NCBI GenBank assembly: GCA_030645475.1
Contig: JAUSMA010000067.1
Coordinates: forward strand, 62,001 to 126,000
DNA length: 64,000 bases
Reading direction: 5' to 3'
From: Nitrospirota bacterium
Lineage (GTDB): Bacteria; Nitrospirota; Nitrospiria; Nitrospirales; Nitrospiraceae
Shown here piece after piece: positions 1-8,493 of this stretch; positions within the stretch are counted from its first letter, which is position 1; the number at the start of each line of letters is the position of its first letter. Position numbers and translations under genes: made by a program. The notes below the pieces were generated by a model. It saw nothing but the letters and a program-made list of their open reading frames with translations, searched no databases and was not told where the DNA came from.

Positions 1-193
1 GGTTCCGTCCCATGCGGGCCTTGCGGTTTGCCAATACGAGCTTCCCGATCCCAGGAATCACGAATATGTTCTTCGCTTCCTTGTAGGCCAAGGCAGCAAA
101 GTCATCCATGAGCTGGACGGACGCTTTCTTGGTCAGCCCGGTCTTCTGGGCCATATGTTCAGCAATCTGCGACTTGGTCATTGATTTAGCCAT
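1..193 (-). CDS. HU-family DNA-binding protein (3' part beyond window)
   Basis: The visible 64 residues begin MAKSMTKSQIAEHMAQKTG and match the N-terminal helical body and first beta strand of HU/IHF-type nucleoid proteins, which bind and bend DNA as dimers. The window edge cuts the gene in the DNA-binding arm region, so the C-terminal half is missing here. The start is the ATG at 193, preceded by a good AAGGAGGT ribosome binding site at 201-208. It is distinct from the IhfA-like gene at 59947-60222. The Lys/Arg-rich start is a little longer than in canonical HU, so it may be one of the HU-like paralogues rather than the main HU. Family call is firm, subtype is not. Confidence 0.85.
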   Translation of the reverse strand, partial: MAKSMTKSQIAEHMAQKTGLTKKASVQLMDDFAALAYKEAKNIFVIPGIGKLVLANRKARMGRN

Positions 194-481
194 GCAACCA
201 ACCTCCTTAAAAAAACAAGATGGTGAACAACAACAAACTCGCCCCTATCTTGACCCCACTCAGACTCGATACACATTCGCAAACAAACAGTCGTGATATG
301 CGCTGCAACGAAAACCAGCGGGAGTCTATCCAAGCGCTCGGAAGCTGTCAACCGGAAAAACACAGGCCAGACGTAGGGAAACGCCTCTACCGCCGCTTGC
401 AGTTTCAAGACCAGCCAGCGTAAAGTGGAATATTGGATAGCATTTGTGTCTCAATAATGCCGCACACTCGGAGTTGCTAGC

Positions 482-1039
482 ATGGCAAAAGAACTACCTA
501 TTCTGCCTTCGACGGCCCAACCGGCTGACGAGGCACAGGCAGAGTCGTTCCAGTATTCTCGCGTGTTTTGTCAAAAGGAAAACTCGCCCCCCCTTCGTCT
601 GCTCCTGGAATTTCTCAAGTCCCGCGGTCAGACGCCGATTGCGCCGCCGGATATGGACGACACCATGTTGGATGAATGGGCCTGGGTCCAAGTGACGCTC
701 GGATACGATCGCGACCGCAAACCGATCCAAGTACTCTGTGTCAGGGATCGAGGCACCTATCAAGACGTGTTCGACAAAGAAAAGGCCCAATTCCTGGACC
801 TCGTCTCCGCTCACGACGATATCGAGGCAGGCCTCGTACGCGAGTACATCGAGCGCGCGCGATTCGTGCTCACCACTCGATTTGTACAAAACGACATCAC
901 CGATGAGGGCTATGACTTCAACGGTTGGATTTTAGAGTTCTACCAAGAGCAATGTAACGGCATCGTCCAGATCGATAACCAAGGCTTCTACTCACCCAAA
1001 GGCGACCTGATCCTCGATCTCTCCGTTAAAGTGGAATAA
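482..1039 (+). CDS. hypothetical protein, 185 aa
   Basis: No family is recognised. The product is an acidic soluble protein without signal peptide or membrane segment. Its middle part alternates charged and aromatic residues (for example the stretch around RDRGTYQDVFDKEKAQF), and the C-terminus ends in a beta-like segment about a water-soluble domain. It lies 6 bp upstream of the YkgJ cysteine-cluster gene in the same direction, which suggests a two-gene transcript. The ATG at 482 follows a weak CGGAG-like site. Reading-frame length, codon use and the tight spacing to the next gene support that it is real. Confidence 0.7.
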   Translation: MAKELPILPSTAQPADEAQAESFQYSRVFCQKENSPPLRLLLEFLKSRGQTPIAPPDMDDTMLDEWAWVQVTLGYDRDRKPIQVLCVRDRGTYQDVFDKEKAQFLDLVSAHDDIEAGLVREYIERARFVLTTRFVQNDITDEGYDFNGWILEFYQEQCNGIVQIDNQGFYSPKGDLILDLSVKVE

Positions 1040-1045
1040 TCCGCC

Positions 1046-1675
1046 GTGGCAGGTCCAACTCCGCTTACCCCCGCTCCTCTCTACCAACACACCGCCCATT
1101 GGTTCGACCGGGCCACTGCCGCCCTGCTCGGTGAAGTACCCTGCCGACTCGGCTGCACCAACTGTTGCATCGGTCCATTTCCCATTACCCTCCTCGACGT
1201 CAAAACCATCCAACAGGGACTGCCCAGCCTCTCGCAGGATCAGCGCCTGCGCATCGAGCAGCGTGCCGTCGAACAGACTGCCGCAATGGAGGCCGCCTTC
1301 CCACAACTGACCCATACCGAGCTGCTCGACAATTGGCCAGACCTGGAAATCGACCGACTGGTCACAGAGTTTCATCACTATCCCTGTCCAGCACTCGAAC
1401 CGGACGGTCGTTGTGGCGTCTATCAATACCGCCCCCTGGTTTGCCGATCCATGGGCATCCCGACAGAAAGCCGCGGTCTAGCCCATGGCGCCTGCGAAGT
1501 CCAAACATTCATCCCGATTTTGCGACTCCCCTCTTCATTCCGGGAGGAGGAAAATCGCTTACTACAGGAGGAAACTCTCGCATTGGAGACCCTTCGTCTC
1601 GCGACAGAATCAGCAGGGGAAGAAATGCTCCTGCCCTACGGGTTCTTAGCTGGACATAGACAAGACGGTTCGTAA
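1046..1675 (+). CDS. YkgJ-family cysteine-cluster protein
   Basis: The 209-residue product carries the cysteine pattern of the YkgJ/zinc-or-iron-chelating family: CRLGCTNCC near residue 32 and a second cluster CPALEPDGRCGVYQYRPLVC near residues 113-132. In this family the cysteines are thought to bind a metal or Fe-S centre; the enzymatic role is unknown. The start is a GTG at 1046, six bases after the stop of the preceding hypothetical gene. The C-terminal third is Glu-rich and helical. A second, diverged member of the same family lies at 13406-14179, so the genome carries at least two paralogues. Confidence 0.85.
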   Translation: MAGPTPLTPAPLYQHTAHWFDRATAALLGEVPCRLGCTNCCIGPFPITLLDVKTIQQGLPSLSQDQRLRIEQRAVEQTAAMEAAFPQLTHTELLDNWPDLEIDRLVTEFHHYPCPALEPDGRCGVYQYRPLVCRSMGIPTESRGLAHGACEVQTFIPILRLPSSFREEENRLLQEETLALETLRLATESAGEEMLLPYGFLAGHRQDGS

Positions 1676-1734
1676 GACTACTGCTAGACAGAGGATAAAA
1701 CCCTGTGCTAATGTCTCAAACCTTGGTTGCGGGA

Positions 1735-1811
1735 GCGCCTGTAGCTCAGCTGGATAGAGCATCAGCCTCCGGAGCTGAGGGCCACAGGTTCAAATCCTGT
1801 CAGGCGCACCA
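1735..1811 (+). tRNA. tRNA-Arg(CCG)
   Basis: A complete cloverleaf is visible. The acceptor arm GCGCCTG (1735-1741) pairs with CAGGCGC (1801-1807), followed by discriminator A and an encoded CCA. The anticodon loop CTCCGGA gives anticodon CCG, reading CGG arginine codons. The T arm contains the usual GTTCAAAT loop. It is followed 56 bp later by tRNA-Lys in the same direction. Confidence 0.95.
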
Positions 1812-1867
1812 GCAAACAGGCAAGGAACAGTCGCCGCACATAGATATCCGCCACGTACATACCCGGT

Positions 1868-1943
<76 letters not shown>

Positions 1944-2125
1944 AAACCTCCTCTCCACGCACTCTCTACTCCTCCTTGTCATTCGTCCAGGACCGCCGGT
2001 CATCATAGACAGAACAAAAATGCATCTCCTATTCATCTCGGCATGGCATCGCCCTTCCAGCCTCAACAAGGACCGGCACGTGAGGTGTCGCAGTTGAACT
2101 ATTGTCCACATCTCTTCAGGGGGAA

Positions 2126-3187
2126 CTAGAATCGGTACTGAAGACTGAGTGACGTATTGGTGTTGAAGAAATCGCGCGTGGCGGCATTCGAGGATCGCTG
2201 ACTCCGCTGAAATCCCAGAGTCATCGCTGTGGCCTGATTCACTTCATAGGTCAGCTCCGCAGACCCCTGATGCGTCGCATCGATCACCCCTCGATTCGAG
2301 TCTCCGACAATCTCGCTGGTGAAGACTTTCCGTCTATACGCATAGCCGAGGGTTACGGATAGGAACCTGCTCACCTGAGCCGTGGCCCCCACCGACGCAA
2401 AATGTTGGCGATAGGAGACATCGTCTTTGAATTGAACCTCCTGCCGTCCATCGGCCAACCCTCGTTCGTAGAGGTAGGCCGTCGCCAGCGTGAGCCAAGA
2501 GTTCATCCTCCACTCCAGTTGTGACCCCGACGTCCAGAACGTGGTATCCCGCTCAGCAAACACGTCATTGAATTGGCGAAGCCCGTAGCGGCCGACTAAC
2601 GTGGCCGTGAGATGCTCACTCAAACGGCGCTCCAGTTGTAGTCGCCAGATGTGGGACGTCACCCGCTCTTCTTCATCCAAACGTTGCCCCGTGCGTCGTT
2701 CGTAGTTCGGGCCCAGGAAGAGATTCGGGACATAGCGATAACGCAGCAGGAGAGACGTCTCGGAATCGAGCGCCTGCTTCACTTGAATCCGGTAATTTCC
2801 ATGATTAAAGATGGGATTGTCGGTGAAGATGAAACCATGCGCTTTGAGCGAGACTTCGGTCGGACCGAGATTCGTGGGGTTCGAGGTATGGCGAAGGTCG
2901 ACGGAAGGCTCCCAGACGATGTCGCTGGGCTTCTTCACCGGCACAATGGCCGGCTGGCTGGGATCTTCACTCAAACTCAGCCGCCGAGACGACGAGAGCT
3001 CGAACACGTTGTCGGTATAGAGGACCTTGGCCTCCGCTAGGGCAGACCAGTCGGCCGCTGCATCACGAGGCGCAAAAAGATGCGCAGGACATAGGAGCAA
3101 GGAAAGACCGCCCAGAATCAGGCTGCACGAACGCAGGCCATGCTTCTGAGACGGCCAAAAGACCGAAGGTAGAGCAATTTCTGCCAC
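2126..3187 (-). CDS. outer-membrane beta-barrel protein
   Basis: The product (353 aa) starts with a signal-peptide-like segment (hydrophobic core LILGGLSLLLCPAHLF, cleavage probably after the DAAA region near residue 45). It continues as alternating hydrophobic/polar strands with repeated motifs such as LRYRYVPNLF and LGYAYRR, and ends in LSLQYRF. A terminal Phe preceded by alternating hydrophobics is the classic recognition signal for the BAM machinery. It resembles the uncharacterised barrel proteins often annotated as outer membrane beta-barrel; substrate or function cannot be read from sequence. The start is a GTG at 3187. It stands alone, ending close to the tRNA pair on the other strand. 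Confidence 0.75.
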   Translation of the reverse strand: MAEIALPSVFWPSQKHGLRSCSLILGGLSLLLCPAHLFAPRDAAADWSALAEAKVLYTDNVFELSSSRRLSLSEDPSQPAIVPVKKPSDIVWEPSVDLRHTSNPTNLGPTEVSLKAHGFIFTDNPIFNHGNYRIQVKQALDSETSLLLRYRYVPNLFLGPNYERRTGQRLDEEERVTSHIWRLQLERRLSEHLTATLVGRYGLRQFNDVFAERDTTFWTSGSQLEWRMNSWLTLATAYLYERGLADGRQEVQFKDDVSYRQHFASVGATAQVSRFLSVTLGYAYRRKVFTSEIVGDSNRGVIDATHQGSAELTYEVNQATAMTLGFQRSQRSSNAATRDFFNTNTSLSLQYRF

Positions 3188-3260
3188 GCGTCTTCTTCAG
3201 TGAGGACTAGAGAAATACATGAGGGCAAGTCCATGACGAGGCTACCGAAATGGACAACAT

Positions 3261-3620
3261 CTAGGCCGCGCGCTTCGAGACATCCATCATCACTCTGGTC
3301 AGCGCTCCGCTCGCGTCTGTGAAGGCACCACCCAGTGCCAACGCTTTCTCGGCGCCGGCGACATCGCCAGCCTTTCTCATGGTGATGACAGAGGCAGCCT
3401 TACTGTGGAGCTCCGTGTGAAGGCGATGAATCTGTTGATAGTCGCCAACAACCAACGCCTGCTTCCCATCTCCTTCGAGCCATTTGCCGAAATCGCAGAC
3501 ATTGTTCTTCTGCACGGTGGCGGCATCGAGCTCTAACTTCCCATCCATGAACTCACGAAACTTCGTTTTCCACTTGCCGTGCGCCCCAATCGCCGCCGTA
3601 ATCGCCTCTTTGAGCGTCAT
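3261..3620 (-). CDS. stand-alone CZB (chemoreceptor zinc-binding) domain protein
   Basis: The roughly 119-residue product is almost entirely a CZB domain. It has a His in HGKWKTKF near residue 14, then the CDFGKWL motif with the diagnostic Cys, then IHRLHTELH supplying further His ligands. CZB domains bind zinc through three His and one Cys and in chemoreceptors or diguanylate cyclases sense zinc or oxidants. Here there is no attached signalling domain, so it may act as a free sensor or zinc buffer. I chose the ATG at 3620 because GAAGGG lies seven bases upstream; an upstream ATG at 3641 gives seven extra residues without a better site. It precedes a cytochrome and peroxidase gene group. Confidence 0.8.
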   Translation of the reverse strand: MTLKEAITAAIGAHGKWKTKFREFMDGKLELDAATVQKNNVCDFGKWLEGDGKQALVVGDYQQIHRLHTELHSKAASVITMRKAGDVAGAEKALALGGAFTDASGALTRVMMDVSKRAA

Positions 3621-3727
3621 CGTATTCCCTTCGTTCAGCATAGACCGATGTCGTGACGCTAGCCATATCGGTTACTCACGAGGAGAACTTGAGGTGCGAT
3701 CAGCTGTACTGAAGTGAGGCAAGAGTC

Positions 3728-4174
3728 TTACTTAACGCCAGCGAAGGATCGCACGTAGAGCAGCACGTGCCAGGCTTCTTCTTCGGTGAGGACCAGCGGA
3801 ATAAACGAGGCCATATCGGTCCCAGGGCTGCCATTTTTGAGGATCCAAATCAGTTCGCCATCCGTTCTGGCCGCTTGCCACACTTTGTCGGTGAAATTGC
3901 GCGGCAGCTTTCCGACAAGGCCTGGAATGTCCCCGAATCCCTTCCCATCTTTGCCGTGACAGGTGACGCAGAAGGCCTTGCCATGAAATATCGCCTTCCC
4001 CTTTTCAATATTCTCAGGCGTGACCTCGAAAGGGTTTGTCCAGGTCCTGGCTTCCTCGATCTTGTCGATCGGCACTCGAGGCTTGAGGACCGCTTCATCT
4101 GCTCCGAAGGCCGGGATGTCCCACGAGCCGACTGCCACCGCTACACATACCGCGCCCAGAAGGTATCGATGCAT
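3728..4174 (-). CDS. mono-haem cytochrome c
   Basis: The product of about 148 residues has an N-terminal signal peptide (MHRYLLGAVCVAVAVG, cleavage near AFGA) and one haem-binding CVTCH motif at residues 69-73. A likely distal ligand is Met in GTDMASF near residue 121. This is the layout of small periplasmic class I cytochromes c. The ATG at 4174 is preferred because AGAGGAAGG lies just before it and it gives a clean signal peptide; an ATG at 4210 would add twelve polar residues. It lies between the DUF1264 gene and the CZB gene, all leftward, next to a di-haem peroxidase that could use such a cytochrome as electron donor (inference). Confidence 0.88.
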   Translation of the reverse strand: MHRYLLGAVCVAVAVGSWDIPAFGADEAVLKPRVPIDKIEEARTWTNPFEVTPENIEKGKAIFHGKAFCVTCHGKDGKGFGDIPGLVGKLPRNFTDKVWQAARTDGELIWILKNGSPGTDMASFIPLVLTEEEAWHVLLYVRSFAGVK

Positions 4175-4227
4175 CGCCCTTCCTCTCGTCTTGCCACCAA
4201 TCATGGACATTGCGACAGCAATAGGGA

Positions 4228-4256
4228 CCAGCCTCGCCCATAGAGAACGAGGCTGG
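4228..4256 (-). terminator. possible terminator hairpin after the DUF1264 gene
   Basis: A perfect 9-bp stem, CCAGCCTCG at 4228-4236 and CGAGGCTGG at 4248-4256, with an 11-base loop, lies 14 bp beyond the stop of the DUF1264 gene and before the cytochrome gene. There is no clean T-run after it on the minus strand, so it may be a weak terminator or an RNA-stabilising hairpin. Confidence 0.5.
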
Positions 4257-4270
4257 CCCCACTATCGATC

Positions 4271-4789
4271 CTACTTATCGGAATGTCCGGGGAACTTGTG
4301 CCCGAGGGATTGCGGAAAGGTCACAGTACCATCTGGAAATTCCTGTCCATGCTGCCACAAGTGATAAATCACCCCGTCTGTCCCTGCCGCAATTTCTGCC
4401 ACCTTGGCAGCCTGATCAGCCGGCATATCGAGGATCTGAACGCGGCCCGTGGCGATTTCGACTTTATGATCGTGGAAATGGCGGTGCCACTGGATCGCGG
4501 GCAGCTTTCGCGTAAGATCCTTCGCGACGAAATATTCGATGGCCACTAATTTGGCTTTAGGATCCGTAGAATCGAACAGCAAACATTGGAGAATCTGATC
4601 TGAAACCCCCTTACAGTAGTGATGGAACGGCCCACCAGGGGTCCCGTCGGCCATCATGTGCGGAGCTTGCACGTGGATATCGAATCCTTCGACCGGAGAT
4701 TTCGGCTCCCCGCTGACAGCCTTCTGCGGAGCCACTCCGGCACATCCGATCGCCGCAATCGCGACCATGGCAAGCAGACCTTTTCTCAT
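4271..4789 (-). CDS. DUF1264 family lipoprotein-like protein
   Basis: The core contains the hallmark segments of DUF1264: HHYCKGVSDQILQCLLFDS, then AKLVAIEYFV, IQWHRHFHDHKVEI, and a C-terminal IYHLWQHGQ. Fungal and plant relatives are oil-body-associated proteins; bacterial members have no proven activity. The N-terminus MRKGLLAMVAIAAIGC fits an export signal ending in a lipobox-like AIGC, suggesting a lipid-anchored periplasmic protein. The ATG at 4789 follows AGGAGG by nine bases; a GTG at 4792 is less likely. Its neighbours are a cytochrome c and a di-haem peroxidase. The His-rich core could bind metal, but that is inference. Confidence 0.8.
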   Translation of the reverse strand: MRKGLLAMVAIAAIGCAGVAPQKAVSGEPKSPVEGFDIHVQAPHMMADGTPGGPFHHYCKGVSDQILQCLLFDSTDPKAKLVAIEYFVAKDLTRKLPAIQWHRHFHDHKVEIATGRVQILDMPADQAAKVAEIAAGTDGVIYHLWQHGQEFPDGTVTFPQSLGHKFPGHSDK

Positions 4790-4972
4790 CACAATAGACC
4801 TCCTGAGGTTGGGGTTGGTTGACCGAACTGAATTGACCTGGCCGTCTAAACCCTGACATAGGGCTTCAGAATACTGAGAGTCCGGTCCACACGAAAGGAT
4901 TCATGTATCAATATTTTTAGCGATTATTTTCTTCCGTTAAGAATCAGCTGAGACCAAACCATTACTTCTCAA

Positions 4973-6052
4973 CTACTTAGGCAGTTTCGGCATCTCAAAC
5001 TTTATCGGATCCCCAGTTAACGACTTGAGAAATGCCACCACATCGGATTGTTCATCCGGCGTAAGTCCCAAGGGCTTCACCAGGGGACTCAGATTCGAAT
5101 TTGGGCCACCTCCGCTATTGAGGAACGCGACGACCTCATCAAGCGTCTTGAAGGCTCCGTCATGCATGTAGGGCGCGGTCTCGATAATGCTCCGCAGCGT
5201 CGGCGTTTTGAAGGCGCCTTTGTCTTTTTCCGCTTTGGTCACATAGTAGCGCCCCAGATCCTCTTTCAGCGGGCCGACTTGAGGGACGCCGAGATTATGG
5301 AATTGGTTATCGGTGAAGTTCGATCCGTTGTGACAGAGGATGCAGCGCGCCTTGCCTTTGAACAAGGCCAGACCTCGCACGGCGGATTCATCCATGGCTT
5401 TCACGTCGCCGGCTACATACTTATCGAAGGCGGAGTTCGTGGAAATGACGGTCCGTTCATAGGCAGCAATGGCCTCGGCAATTCCTTGCAGATTCACCTC
5501 GGTCCCAAAGACGGCCCGGAACTGCTGCTGGTAACCCTTGACCTTGCTGAGTTTGCTGACGACATGCTCATGCGTCTCTCCCATCTCGATCGGATTCTGG
5601 ATCGGCCCGATGGCCTGCTCTTCCAGCGAGCGCGCGCGTCCATCCCAAAACTGCACATGATTAAATGCCGTATTATAAACTGTGGGCGACTGCCGTCCAC
5701 CTACACCGCCGTCGATCCCGATGGAGGTTTGGCGAGGATCGGCAAATCCGGTCCCAGGGTTGTGACAGAAGGCACAGGAGATGGCCCCATTCTTCGACAG
5801 ACGGCCATCGAAGTACAGTTGCTTGCCGAGGTCGACTTTCGCCTTGTAGTTCAGATTCGTGGAGGGTGTCGGAATCGACGTCGGGAGTGGGCCGATATCA
5901 GGAACCGTCACCCCATCGATTGTCACCGTTCCATGCGGCGCAGAGCCGGAAGGTGATGCCTGCGCTGACCGCAGATCGTCGAACAGACATACCGCTGTTG
6001 CAGAGACCACCAGCCCAACCAGGCTGACCGCCAACGCTCGATTTTTCGTCAT
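4973..6052 (-). CDS. di-haem cytochrome c peroxidase (MauG/CcpA family)
   Basis: The product (about 359 aa) has a signal peptide and two CxxCH motifs, CAFCH at residues 93-97 and CILCH at 237-241. This is the hallmark of bacterial periplasmic di-haem peroxidases, which reduce hydrogen peroxide with electrons from small cytochromes, and of the related MauG oxidases. Conserved features such as the AFNHVQFWDGRA and YMHDG segments are present, as is the C-terminal FLKSLTG ending. The start at 6052 is chosen because GGAGGA lies seven bases before it; the ATG at 6058 would leave almost no spacing. The mono-haem cytochrome at 3728-4174 is a plausible electron donor. Confidence 0.9.
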   Translation of the reverse strand: MTKNRALAVSLVGLVVSATAVCLFDDLRSAQASPSGSAPHGTVTIDGVTVPDIGPLPTSIPTPSTNLNYKAKVDLGKQLYFDGRLSKNGAISCAFCHNPGTGFADPRQTSIGIDGGVGGRQSPTVYNTAFNHVQFWDGRARSLEEQAIGPIQNPIEMGETHEHVVSKLSKVKGYQQQFRAVFGTEVNLQGIAEAIAAYERTVISTNSAFDKYVAGDVKAMDESAVRGLALFKGKARCILCHNGSNFTDNQFHNLGVPQVGPLKEDLGRYYVTKAEKDKGAFKTPTLRSIIETAPYMHDGAFKTLDEVVAFLNSGGGPNSNLSPLVKPLGLTPDEQSDVVAFLKSLTGDPIKFEMPKLPK

Positions 6053-6213
6053 ACTCATTCCTCCACAGTTCAGATCCATCACGATCTCACCAACTCTGCT
6101 GCGTCAGAACATACCATGGGCCGATTCGTTTAGGAGGCTCAACCGAGGAGAAAACTCGGTTGAGCCAGGACAGACCTTGAGAGTCTGCATATAGCGCTGT
6201 GCAAAACTTAGCT

Positions 6214-6337
6214 GAGGATGCTCAAAAAGTCCGTCCAGCAAGGCCGCAGCGAGCGAAGGCCCGAGGCGTACCCATTAGGGTACGTTGAGGGTCTGAACGA
6301 CGAGAGAACGCCGCTGGAGGATTTTTTCAGCATCCTC
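6214..6337 (+). mobile_element. MITE-like inverted-repeat element, copy A (124 bp)
   Basis: The left end GAGGATGCTCAAAAAGTCC at 6214-6232 is matched by its complement at the right end (6319-6337) with two mismatches. Inside, a GTACCC-ATTA-GGGTAC palindrome marks the centre, flanked by AAGGCCGCAG on one side. Related copies lie at 10133-10259 and 21823-22009. It carries no gene and fills most of the gap between the peroxidase and VOC genes. The layout fits a non-autonomous miniature transposon; its transposase is not in the window. Confidence 0.75.
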
Positions 6338-6338
6338 A

Positions 6339-6935
6339 CTATCGACCCACGGTCGACCTCATCAGGCTGTCCGCCTGAGGAGGCGAGAACCCCTGATAGC
6401 CGCGGTGGCGCTCGGCGAGTTCCAATACGGAGAACGGCTGGCCATCCACCATTTCCGGCACCGTGAAGATTTGTCGCAACTGCCCACCCCGGGCCCCGAC
6501 AATCTGGCCGGTAAAGACCACCCCTTTGGCTTTCAACCGCTCCATCGCCAACTCGATGTCTTCGACTCGCACCGCGACATGATGAAAGACCTGGTCGCCG
6601 AACGTATTAACCCAACCGGGGATGATGCTGGTGCGGCCCCGTTCGTCGGAATAGGCCTGATCCACGAAGAGCGCGGGATACCCGACCTTCCGATAGACCT
6701 TCGCATACCAGTCTTCATACTCGATCGTTTCACTGTACCCATACCCCAGCCTCGTGAATTCCTCCGCACGCCGGTCGATATCCAGCGTCCGCAACGTGAG
6801 ATGGTCCGCAACCGGATAGAAACCGACCCCCGCTTCATCCAGCGAGGCGCGTAGTACGTTGGCTGCTCGATTGCCTGCGACGTACGTCGCGATCATCCGC
6901 TCGATGAGCCCATCCAACTCTGCCGCGTGATCCAT
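6339..6935 (-). CDS. VOC-fold protein, 2-oxoadipate dioxygenase (HglS/DUF1338)-like
   Basis: The 198-residue product holds segments typical of the vicinal-oxygen-chelate/DUF1338 group: DHLTLRTLDI near residue 44, VFHHVAVRV near 117 and FSVLELAER near 168. His45, His118 or 119 and Glu172 would form a 2-His-1-carboxylate metal site like that of HglS, the Fe(II) enzyme that turns 2-oxoadipate into D-2-hydroxyglutarate in lysine breakdown. It is much shorter than E. coli-type HglS. The start at 6935 has AGGAG eight bases upstream. It sits 28 bp after an ALDH7 gene in an apparent lysine-degradation operon, which strengthens the functional guess; other VOC activities remain possible. Confidence 0.65.
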   Translation of the reverse strand: MDHAAELDGLIERMIATYVAGNRAANVLRASLDEAGVGFYPVADHLTLRTLDIDRRAEEFTRLGYGYSETIEYEDWYAKVYRKVGYPALFVDQAYSDERGRTSIIPGWVNTFGDQVFHHVAVRVEDIELAMERLKAKGVVFTGQIVGARGGQLRQIFTVPEMVDGQPFSVLELAERHRGYQGFSPPQADSLMRSTVGR

Positions 6936-6963
6936 GTTGGCGACTCCTTTCTCTGATATCCTG

Positions 6964-8493
6964 TCATTCTCCGAACGTGATGCCCTGGGCCAACGGCAAT
7001 TCGCCGCCCCAGTTGATCGTGTTCGTCTGCCGCCGCATGTAGAATTTCCAGGCATCCGAACCAGCCTCGCGTCCTCCGCCGGTGGTTTTCTCTCCGCCGA
7101 ACGCGCCGCCGATTTCAGCGCCGGACGTTCCCAGGTTGATATTGGCAATCCCGCAATCGCTTCCGGCAACAGACAGAAACTGCTCGCTCTGTCTGAGGCG
7201 GTTGGTGAACAGTGCCGACGAGAGGCCTTGCGGCACATCGTTCTGCATCGCAATCGCTTCATCGAGCGTCTTATAGGTCATGAGGTAGAGAATCGGGGCA
7301 AAGGTTTCCCGCTGCACGATCGGCCAACGGTTTTGCGCCAACACGATCGTCGGCTCGACAAAATTTCCTGGCCCGGGAAGCACATGCCCCCCACAGAGAA
7401 TCTCTCCCCCTTCTTTCTTGATCTCCTCGATGGCCTCTCGATATGTTTGCACGGCGGCCTGATCGATCAAGGGCCCCATCAGCACACCAGCCTTGAGCGG
7501 ATCGCCGATCTGCACCTGTTTGTAGGCCGATACCAGACGGGAGACCAATTCACCTGACCTCGATTCCTGCACAAAGAGGCGTCTCGTGGTGGTGCAGCGC
7601 TGACCGGCGGTACCGACTGCGCCAAAGAGAATGGCCCGAATCGCCAGGTCCAGATCAGCGGTTTCATCGACGATGATGGCATTGTTGCCGCTGAGTTCCA
7701 ACAGCACCCGTCCCAGCCGTTTTCCCACCGCTTGCGCGACCTGCCGACCGACCGGAACCGACCCGGTGAACGAGATCAACGGAAGCCTGCTATCACGCAC
7801 CATCGCCTCTGCCAAATCCGTACGATCCGTGATAAAGAGCGAGAATATTCCCGCTAGCCCCTGCTGTTCCATGACCTGATTGCAAAGCTGCTGAACGGCG
7901 ATCGCACAGAGCGGCGCTTTGGGCGAGGGCTTCCACACCACGGTATCCCCGGCGATGGCCGCAATAAAGGCATTCCAGGCCCAGACTGCCATGGGAAAAT
8001 TAAATGCGGTCAGAACGCCGATCGGCCCCAGCGGATGCCACTGTTCATACATACGATGGCTGGGCCGTTCAGAATGCATGGTCTGGCCATAGAGCATCCG
8101 CGATTGGCCGACCGCGAAGTCGGCCATGTCGATCATCTCCTGCACCTCGCCGTCACCCTCAGCTTTGATCTTGCCGACCTCCATCGATATAAGGCTGCCC
8201 AGCGCATCTTTCTTGTCCCTGAGGGCTTGGCCGATCAACCGGATCACCTCGCCACGCTTCGGCGCCGGCACCAGACGCCATTGCGCGAATGCCCGCTGCG
8301 TCTCCGTTACTACCCGCTCGTAATCGGCTGCCGTGGCAGGCGTCACCCTGGCGAGGACCTCTCCCGTCGCAGGATTCCTAGAGTCGAGCCTGCTCTCGAT
8401 GGAGAGGGAGGACCACCAACCGGCTCCTGTGCTGGCCCCTGGATTCACGTCGCTCAGCCCCAGCTCTGTCATGATTTCCAATGGCTGCTTCAT
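6964..8493 (-). CDS. ALDH7/antiquitin-type aldehyde dehydrogenase (aminoadipate semialdehyde)
   Basis: The product (509 aa) is a full-length NAD-dependent aldehyde dehydrogenase, with catalytic Cys300 in [12 protein letters not shown] and general base Glu266 in LLELSGN. The C-terminal signature [19 protein letters not shown], with TNTINWG and the closing LPLAQGI, closely follows ALDH7A1 (antiquitin), which oxidises L-2-aminoadipate 6-semialdehyde (piperideine-6-carboxylate) to 2-aminoadipate. The ATG at 8493 overlaps the stop of the upstream dehydrogenase by four bases (ATGA), a sign of translational coupling. Together with that gene and the VOC gene it forms an apparent lysine catabolic operon. 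Substrate is inferred from family and neighbours. Confidence 0.88.
   Translation of the reverse strand: MKQPLEIMTELGLSDVNPGASTGAGWWSSLSIESRLDSRNPATGEVLARVTPATAADYERVVTETQRAFAQWRLVPAPKRGEVIRLIGQALRDKKDALGSLISMEVGKIKAEGDGEVQEMIDMADFAVGQSRMLYGQTMHSERPSHRMYEQWHPLGPIGVLTAFNFPMAVWAWNAFIAAIAGDTVVWKPSPKAPLCAIAVQQLCNQVMEQQGLAGIFSLFITDRTDLAEAMVRDSRLPLISFTGSVPVGRQVAQAVGKRLGRVLLELSGNNAIIVDETADLDLAIRAILFGAVGTAGQRCTTTRRLFVQESRSGELVSRLVSAYKQVQIGDPLKAGVLMGPLIDQAAVQTYREAIEEIKKEGGEILCGGHVLPGPGNFVEPTIVLAQNRWPIVQRETFAPILYLMTYKTLDEAIAMQNDVPQGLSSALFTNRLRQSEQFLSVAGSDCGIANINLGTSGAEIGGAFGGEKTTGGGREAGSDAWKFYMRRQTNTINWGGELPLAQGITFGE

Noticed and set aside
5048-5956. 302-codon rightward open frame
   Set aside because: Entirely antisense to the di-haem peroxidase, which has two haem motifs; typical shadow frame in GC-rich DNA.
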